A stretch of 19,668 nt of DNA from Candidatus Aminicenantes bacterium UBA647 (GTDB lineage: Bacteria > Acidobacteriota > Aminicenantia > UBA2199). Shown one piece after another: positions 14,937 through 19,668 of the stretch. The position numbers were made by a program, and so were the translations under genes. The DNA lies in NCBI GenBank assembly GCA_002299555.1, contig DBOL01000041.1:1-19668 (forward strand), read 5' to 3'. How positions within the stretch are numbered: the first letter of the stretch is position 1; each line of letters starts with the position of its first letter. The notes under the pieces were generated by a model. That model did no database searches. It was not told the origin of the DNA and saw only the letters and a program-made list of their open reading frames with translations.

Positions 14937-16249
14937 TTTTTCACCTTATGCTGTCTTTTCCTATAGATCATTCTTAAAAAGAACTGATGATCAGTAAAGT
15001 TTTTTGAATATGAGAATGAATATTCAGCAGAGAATGCAAGTGATCTGTTCAGATAATAGAACAGGTCGGTAGTTAATGTTCTCCTGTCCGGATAATGAAT
15101 AATCTCCGGTGTGTCGCTGGCAGACAATCTGATGCTGTTAAAGTAACTTGAAAGGCTCATACTCCAGGAAAGTTTACTGAAGTTTCTGGAGATAGAAAAA
15201 ATATATGAATTTGATTCGGACAAGTCACCTTTGTTCAACGTGTAATTCCCGAATATACCGAATCCTGAATTAAAAACGTCTGTTGAAGATAAGCCGAATC
15301 TGGTAGAGTTATTCTTTATATTCTCATCCTTTAATTCACTGAATCGTTTTGAAACATAAAGTCTCAATTTTTTCAATGGAGAAAAGGTGAGTCTCAATCC
15401 ATATGTTTCGCTGTAATAGAATCTTTCGATATTTGATATTCTCAATGAAGGATCCAGAGAGTAATCAAGCAAATACTTGTGATAGTCTATTCCTCTTCCT
15501 GAGCTGAAGTTGAAGTTGAGTGATATCTTATTCAGTGGATGAAAACGTGCATTTGTAAAAAGATGTGTTATCCGGTCTTCATCTCTTATCCCTTCTCTCA
15601 ATTCATACTCGATGCTTCCGTAGATAATGAATTTTGAGGAAAACGGGAACAAAGCATTTGCGTAAATATATTCCCTTTCTGTCTGGTTCTCATAGCTCAG
15701 AAAGTTATAGCTTAATGAGATCTGTCTGGCATTTTCTCCTCTGAAAGTAGTAAACATTCCGTATTTTCTATATTGTGTGTCCCACCTGGTATTATAAATA
15801 TCCGGGTTTAGTCCCGCATACCCTCCAATCGATATTTCCCTGTTTATTCGGAATCCTGCGATTCCTCCGGTAAGTTCACCAATTCCCGCTGTGTCATAAA
15901 GATTCATCTGACCCAGAGAAAAGAAGAATCTGCTTGAAAGAGATTTGAATGATATATATGAATTATAAATAATAAATTGGTTGCTTCCCCCTTCTCCCAG
16001 TGTTGCTCTGTTCCTGACATCGAATGAGAGGGTCCATCCATTCCCGGGCCTGTTCAGAAGTTCAAGTTTAAGTCTGCTGCTTAGACGGTTATAGAATATG
16101 GTGTCAGTGGACTTGAATCCCATCCAGTCCTGATAGAAAGCAGAGTTAATATAAATATTTCCAGTCCCGGTAGAGGGGTGAAGGAAGCTGATCAGAAATA
16201 AGGACAGGACAATAAATACGGATGATGACATTTTCATTTTCATACGCAT
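14933..16249 (-). CDS. Outer-membrane beta-barrel protein of the cytochrome operon
   Basis: About 438 residues from ATG 16249, chosen because GGAG lies 8 nt upstream and the protein then starts with a clean signal peptide (MRMKMKMSSSVFIVLSLFLISFL). An in-frame ATG at 16291 would add 14 residues inside the preceding gene. The mature protein is a long series of amphipathic beta strands with aromatic girdles (for example RFFFSLGQMNLYDT, RQISLSYNFLSYE, KFIIYGSIEYELREG, LRLYVSKRFSEL), ending FFLRMIYRKRQHKVKK with a basic tail rather than a terminal Phe. It lies between two multiheme cytochrome genes with 4-nt overlap or near-abutment on either side, so it may be the porin-like sheath of an electron conduit, as MtrB and OmbB are. 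It has no N-terminal CXXC as in MtrB and I cannot show homology to either. Confidence 0.75.
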   Translation of the reverse strand: MRMKMKMSSSVFIVLSLFLISFLHPSTGTGNIYINSAFYQDWMGFKSTDTIFYNRLSSRLKLELLNRPGNGWTLSFDVRNRATLGEGGSNQFIIYNSYISFKSLSSRFFFSLGQMNLYDTAGIGELTGGIAGFRINREISIGGYAGLNPDIYNTRWDTQYRKYGMFTTFRGENARQISLSYNFLSYENQTEREYIYANALFPFSSKFIIYGSIEYELREGIRDEDRITHLFTNARFHPLNKISLNFNFSSGRGIDYHKYLLDYSLDPSLRISNIERFYYSETYGLRLTFSPLKKLRLYVSKRFSELKDENIKNNSTRFGLSSTDVFNSGFGIFGNYTLNKGDLSESNSYIFSISRNFSKLSWSMSLSSYFNSIRLSASDTPEIIHYPDRRTLTTDLFYYLNRSLAFSAEYSFSYSKNFTDHQFFLRMIYRKRQHKVKK

Positions 16250-16250
16250 T

Positions 16251-16805
16251 CTAGTTTCTCCAATTGTCAACGACCCATGAGTTTTCATCATGGCATGATA
16301 AGCACTCTTCTTTTATCCCCGGGTGAGGCGGGGTGTGGCAACCTGTACATTTATTGTTTATTAGAAGGTAACTTGTAAAATTTTTCCTTTTAACTATACG
16401 TGCGGAAGAATGGCAGGAACGGCAGTTTTTAATCTTTTTATGAATTCCACGGAGTTCATAGCCTGCTTCAGAATGGTCAAAATCTTCTTCATCCAGTTCA
16501 ATAAGCTGTGAATCCCGGCCCTGATGTTCAGTGTGACATGTTCCGCAATCTTCACCCTTATCCTGGTGGTAGCCTCTTCCCTCTGTGATCCGGGAAGCTA
16601 TCTTGTCGTGACATGAAAGACATTTTCCGGCTCTGATTTCTCCGGGTGCTGAATGGCACGTGGCGCAGTTTTGATTTGCCAGGTGAGAGTGGGATAAGCT
16701 GAGATCCCCGGGAGAATTCCCCCGTTTTTTATCACCACCATAAAGCCCGATCAGTAAAAATATACCCAGCCCGAAAATGGCCAATCTATTTAAATGCTTT
16801 TTCAT
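16251..16805 (-). CDS. Six-heme periplasmic c-type cytochrome
   Basis: A 184-residue secreted protein with a signal sequence (MKKHLNRLAIFGLGIFLLIGLYGG) and six CXXCH motifs with first cysteines at 47, 62, 87, 128, 153 and 168. The motifs fall into two triplets (spacing 15, 25 and 25, 15). The linker FDHSEAGYELRGIHKKIKNCRSCH closely resembles the FNHSxFxLEGIHKxLxCxxCH unit of the 15-heme protein, so the two cytochromes probably share ancestry. The first triplet includes CGTCHTEHQG, a form frequent in small periplasmic multiheme cytochromes. It is first in the operon, and its stop lies 1 nt before the chosen start of the barrel gene. The likely role is carrying electrons between the inner membrane and the barrel/15-heme components. 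Confidence 0.9.
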   Translation of the reverse strand: MKKHLNRLAIFGLGIFLLIGLYGGDKKRGNSPGDLSLSHSHLANQNCATCHSAPGEIRAGKCLSCHDKIASRITEGRGYHQDKGEDCGTCHTEHQGRDSQLIELDEEDFDHSEAGYELRGIHKKIKNCRSCHSSARIVKRKNFTSYLLINNKCTGCHTPPHPGIKEECLSCHDENSWVVDNWRN

Positions 16806-16851
16806 CCCCTTAAAACCTCAAAATGCAACCAAAATGGTAGCAATTAAAGCA

Positions 16852-16879
16852 ATTATAATACAAAAAAATAAAAAATCAA
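16852..16879 (-). promoter_or_regulatory. Candidate promoter for the cytochrome operon
   Basis: On the minus strand TTGATT (16879-16874) lies 16 nt before a perfect TATAAT (16857-16852). Initiation near 16845 leaves a leader of about 40 nt to ATG 16805, with GAGG and AAGGGG upstream of that ATG. A short palindrome CAATTAAATTG (16877-16887) overlaps the -35 end. This is the minus-strand half of a 239-nt divergent intergenic region (16806-17044), which otherwise holds only AT-rich sequence. Confidence 0.5.
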
Positions 16880-16989
16880 TTAAATTGTGAAAAAATAACA
16901 AATAGTTTTATTTCCTGATCCATTACCTGAATTGTTTATGAGTTTAAATCTTTAATTATCCGGGGTATAAGAATTTTTTTTAATGCTTA

Positions 16990-17018
16990 TTGAAAATCTG
17001 ATAGAACTATACTATACT
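16990..17018 (+). promoter_or_regulatory. Promoter for the DnaE-type polymerase gene
   Basis: TTGAAA (16990-16995) lies exactly 17 nt before TATACT (17013-17018), a close sigma70-type match. Initiation would fall near 17025, only about 20 nt before the ATG and on the first half of the GAAC direct repeat. Confidence 0.6.
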
Positions 17019-17022
17019 GCTA

Positions 17023-17043
17023 GCGAACAAAAGGCGAACAAAA
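17023..17043 (+). promoter_or_regulatory. Direct repeat with GAAC-N7-GAAC spacing, candidate SOS/LexA-type operator
   Basis: GCGAACAAAA occurs twice (17023-17032 and 17034-17043), separated by one base, an 11-bp period or one helical turn. The cores give GAAC (17025-17028), seven bases, GAAC (17036-17039); on the other strand this is GTTC-N7-GTTC, the form known for alphaproteobacterial LexA boxes. It covers the predicted transcription start and the leader up to the ATG, where a bound repressor would block initiation. A role in SOS control is inferred; this organism's LexA specificity is unknown. Confidence 0.45.
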
Positions 17044-17044
17044 A

Positions 17045-19480
17045 ATGAGATACATTCCACTGAGGGTCTATTCGGTTTTTTCGAGAGGGAAGGGAGCGGT
17101 CTCTCCTTCCGGGTTATCCTTGCTGATGAAGAGAGGGGGAGGGGTGATAGCTGTTACTGACCCTTTTTCGATCCTCGCATGGGAGAAATTTTTCAGAGCC
17201 GCGGTAGATAACGGCCTCAGATTTATTCCGGGAACAGAAATAGTTCTCCGGGGTTCCGGTTCACTTCTCCTTTTCCCACAGACTCCGGAAGGATACTTCT
17301 CCGTTGTTTCTTCCTACAACAAAAAAATGTTGACACCTATGAGGGAGGTTTCCACAGTTTTTATTCCCGGGAAGATCAGAGGGGATATCGCCACGGTGTT
17401 CAGTAATGTCAGAGAGAGGATGCAGGGTGGAAAAATATATTTTGGCCTTGAATGGAATAGTGACAGGAAATTCCTGGACTATGCAGAAAAAAACAAGATC
17501 CCTGTAGTCTGGGCAAATACACTCAGGTGGACCGGATCTTCTGAGAGTTATAAGGTAGTCTCCTCTGTATTTCGCCACCTTCCGGCTGGTGAGGTTGATA
17601 GTGATCCTCATATCCCTCTGTATGGCCCTCTCAGTTATAGTGCGATAATGAAGCGGTGGGGGGGGCAGGGTAGAACAGCTATGAAAAATACTTTTATGCT
17701 GGCGGATTCGGTCAGGTTCGATTTTGCCGACCGTTTCAGGTCCTCTTTCGGAAGATCTCCGGTGAAAGGGAGCGAGAGTAACCATTCATCCCGTCTTCGT
17801 ACCGCTGTACAAAAAGAGCTTGACAGGAGGAAATCCGGAAGAGAGGCCAGAGCGAGAGCTGAAAAAGAGTTGTCAAAGATAACTGAATTGGGATTTTCTC
17901 CTTATTTTCTTATCGCTGCAGAAATAACCGGATATTGTAGAAGTCATGGGATCTATTTTAATATCAGGGGTTCCGGAGGTTCATCATATGTATTGTATCT
18001 GCTTGGCCTTTCCAGGGTGGATCCGATGCAGCATAATCTGTTGTTCGAACGGTTTGTTAACTCACTGAGGGATGAACTTCCTGATATAGACATTGATATC
18101 GATTCTTCCCGCAGAGACGGGGTTTTGAAGTGGGTATTCGGAAGGTTTCCGGGAAAAGTGGCTTTTATATCCACTCATAAGTTTTTCAGAGGAAGGTCAG
18201 CACTATATGAACTTGCAAGGAGTCATGGATTCGACCCTGAAGAATCTCACAGGATGAGCAAAGAGGTTGATATATTTGCCTCACCTTCAGAATTGAAGGG
18301 AAGGGGTACGGGAGAAGTAAGAGAGATCAACGAAAAGGCTTCTTTCCTGAAAGGTATTTACAGAGAATTATCACTTCATCTCGGAGGTGTTATATTTTCT
18401 GAAAAGAATATAAGAGAATCATTTCCCGTGGAGGTCTCGCCGCATGGATTTGATCAGATCGCATGGGACAAGGATACGGTGGAGAGGCTGAAAATTTTCA
18501 AACTGGACCTTCTCGGGGTAAGGGGATTTGATGTTATCTCTCCATATATCTACGGTAATAAAATAAATTTTAATGACACTCTGGTATGGGATGCGATAAA
18601 GAATGCTTCCACCAAAGGATGTTTCCAGCTGGAGAGTCCTCTTGCGAGGGAGAATCTCCTGAAGGCCGCACCTTCAAACCTTGAGGAGCTGGCTATTTCG
18701 ATAGCAATTATAAGACCCGGCCCTGCAAGGTCCGGAATGAAACAGGCATATCTTGAAAATAAAGCACCGTTTCACCCTCTACTGGGAAAGATATTTTCCT
18801 ATACCAGGGGGGCATTGATATACGAGGAGCAGATATCGGTCCTGATCCACCACGTGACAGGCTGGGGGCTTGAGAAATCGGAAAAGGTCAGGCGAAGGCT
18901 GAAGAAAAAGAAGGGAGAAGAATTCAGGAGTGAATTTTTTGTTTCGGGAAGAGGTAAAGGATGGGTCGAATCGGAACTCGCAAGGTTCTGGAAGATAGTG
19001 TCAAACTTTTCACTTTATGCATTCAACAATGCGCACAGTATATCTTATGCATATTCCGCCTATGCTTCCGCATGGATGCGTACAAAACATCCTGTCCGTT
19101 TCTTCTCCCGTCTGTTTAACTCAGGTGGAGGGTATTACCCCCTTCCTGTTTATATTGAGGAGGCTAAGAGTTGCGGGTTGAAACTTCTTCCCCCTGACAT
19201 TAATCTTAGCAATATCGGATTCACCGAGGAGGAAGTGGCGATCAGGACCGGACTCATATTCATAAAGGGTATAGGCAGGAAGTTATCTGCTCTTATCCTT
19301 AAGGAGAGGGGGGCGGGTTATACCTGTCTGGAGGATTTTATCAACAAAACAAGAGTGGGAGAGAGGGACCTTTCAGCCCTGATGGCCGTTTCCGCCTTCA
19401 ATTCAGTAGGATACAATGGATTCTCGGAGAAAGAAAAAAAGGAGAACTGGAACACCTACCTCGGCTTCATTCCTGAATAG
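17045..19480 (+). CDS. Short DnaE/ImuC-like C-family DNA polymerase with degenerate PHP domain
   Basis: An 811-residue C-family polymerase, well short of replicative DnaE (about 1100-1200) and typical DnaE2/ImuC (about 1000-1100). Catalytic aspartates are present: D347 and D349 in LPDIDIDID, and D488 in FKLDLLGV, matching E. coli D401, D403 and D555. Other core blocks are IRGSGGSSYVLYLLGLSRVDP, GCFQLES (525-531), IRPGPARSG (556-564), YEEQISVL and FNNAHSISYAYSAYASAW. The N-terminal PHP domain has lost its metal ligands: PLRVYS replaces HLHVHS and TDP replaces TDH. After PPDIN (717-) and an HhH-like KGIG (741-744) the protein ends, lacking the OB fold and C-terminal clamp/tau-binding region. 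The DKDTVERLKIFKLDLLG wording favours the error-prone branch. The ribosome binding site is weak (AAAGG, 10 nt upstream). It is probably a translesion/mutagenesis polymerase; no imuA/imuB is in the window. Confidence 0.82.
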   Translation: MRYIPLRVYSVFSRGKGAVSPSGLSLLMKRGGGVIAVTDPFSILAWEKFFRAAVDNGLRFIPGTEIVLRGSGSLLLFPQTPEGYFSVVSSYNKKMLTPMREVSTVFIPGKIRGDIATVFSNVRERMQGGKIYFGLEWNSDRKFLDYAEKNKIPVVWANTLRWTGSSESYKVVSSVFRHLPAGEVDSDPHIPLYGPLSYSAIMKRWGGQGRTAMKNTFMLADSVRFDFADRFRSSFGRSPVKGSESNHSSRLRTAVQKELDRRKSGREARARAEKELSKITELGFSPYFLIAAEITGYCRSHGIYFNIRGSGGSSYVLYLLGLSRVDPMQHNLLFERFVNSLRDELPDIDIDIDSSRRDGVLKWVFGRFPGKVAFISTHKFFRGRSALYELARSHGFDPEESHRMSKEVDIFASPSELKGRGTGEVREINEKASFLKGIYRELSLHLGGVIFSEKNIRESFPVEVSPHGFDQIAWDKDTVERLKIFKLDLLGVRGFDVISPYIYGNKINFNDTLVWDAIKNASTKGCFQLESPLARENLLKAAPSNLEELAISIAIIRPGPARSGMKQAYLENKAPFHPLLGKIFSYTRGALIYEEQISVLIHHVTGWGLEKSEKVRRRLKKKKGEEFRSEFFVSGRGKGWVESELARFWKIVSNFSLYAFNNAHSISYAYSAYASAWMRTKHPVRFFSRLFNSGGGYYPLPVYIEEAKSCGLKLLPPDINLSNIGFTEEEVAIRTGLIFIKGIGRKLSALILKERGAGYTCLEDFINKTRVGERDLSALMAVSAFNSVGYNGFSEKEKKENWNTYLGFIPE
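17658..17665. repeat. G8 homopolymer inside the short polymerase gene
   Basis: Eight consecutive G encode part of RWGGQG. Long G runs are rare in otherwise AT-rich DNA and slip readily; a one-base change would truncate the polymerase early, within about 25% of its length. Confidence 0.85.
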
Positions 19481-19668
19481 TGATAAAGTATTGATTTCCG
19501 ATCTCCACTTGATCTTATCTCGAATTTATAATGGGAGTTAACTATCTCTGATAAATTATTATGCAGGAGACCTGTTCTTAAGTGACGGGGATAATGAAAA
19601 AGCAACATTTTAACTTTACAAAAAAATATTGTTCTACTAATATTCTCTTATGGAAATTAATTTTACCG
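19481..19668. other. Intergenic tail of the window
   Basis: AT-rich sequence after the polymerase gene with no coding frame or RNA gene that I can support. The only hairpin is very small (CAGG, three bases, CCTG at 19564-19574) and is followed by a poor T run, so I do not call a terminator. Confidence 0.4.

Noticed and set aside
14933..16249. Naming the barrel MtrB
   Set aside because: It is much shorter than MtrB and lacks its N-terminal CXXC; only context suggests the analogy.
14933..16291. ATG at 16291 as start of the barrel gene
   Set aside because: It lies 41 nt inside the preceding gene and adds a polar stretch before the signal peptide; ATG 16249 has GGAG 8 nt upstream.
17261..17785. 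174-codon open frame on the minus strand inside the polymerase gene
   Set aside because: It is antisense to conserved polymerase coding sequence, with no recognisable domain and no start signal.
19564..19574. Hairpin after the polymerase gene as a terminator
   Set aside because: The stem is only 4 bp and the downstream T content is poor.

Overview
The window is an AT-rich stretch from a diderm (Gram-negative-type) bacterium. The evidence is outer-membrane beta-barrel proteins, a Cys-anchored lipoprotein signal and periplasmic multiheme c-type cytochromes. A [4Fe-4S]/FAD 4-hydroxybutyryl-CoA dehydratase and the cytochromes point to an anaerobic or facultative lifestyle. Arg codons AGA/AGG and Ile ATA are common. 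The phylum cannot be fixed from this sequence alone; an under-sampled diderm lineage (spirochaete-like or similar) would fit.

Layout. (1) 122-7779, plus strand, five closely spaced genes: 4-hydroxybutyryl-CoA dehydratase, a short-chain acyl-CoA dehydrogenase, a LiaF-like membrane protein, a 935-residue fusion of a GHKL (Hsp90-type) ATPase with a membrane-flanked transglutaminase-like domain, and a second GHKL-like protein with a degenerate N-box. (2) 7786-9447, minus strand: a DUF3943-like envelope protein. (3) 9648-10220, plus strand: a small putative lipoprotein. (4) 10332-13697, plus strand operon: crotonase, a long 3-hydroxyacyl-CoA dehydrogenase and an SCP2-type thiolase. (5) 16805-13716, minus strand operon: a six-heme cytochrome, an outer-membrane barrel and a 15-heme cytochrome made of five tri-heme repeats. 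(6) 17045-19480, plus strand: a short DnaE-type polymerase with a degenerate PHP domain.

How the genes fit together. Blocks 1 and 4 together encode a route from 4-hydroxybutyryl-CoA through crotonyl-CoA, 3-hydroxybutyryl-CoA and acetoacetyl-CoA to acetyl-CoA, with the acyl-CoA dehydrogenase linking crotonyl-CoA and butyryl-CoA. The cytochrome/barrel/cytochrome operon could form an electron path across the periplasm and outer membrane, which might accept reducing equivalents from that oxidation; this link is inference.

The best candidate for an undescribed system is LiaF-like protein + GHKL-TM-transglutaminase-TM fusion + second GHKL-like protein. The first two genes abut as TGAATG and the last two overlap by 8 nt. 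A second notable item is the short DnaE gene: a GAAC-N7-GAAC direct repeat sits on its predicted transcription start, resembling a known class of LexA/SOS operator.
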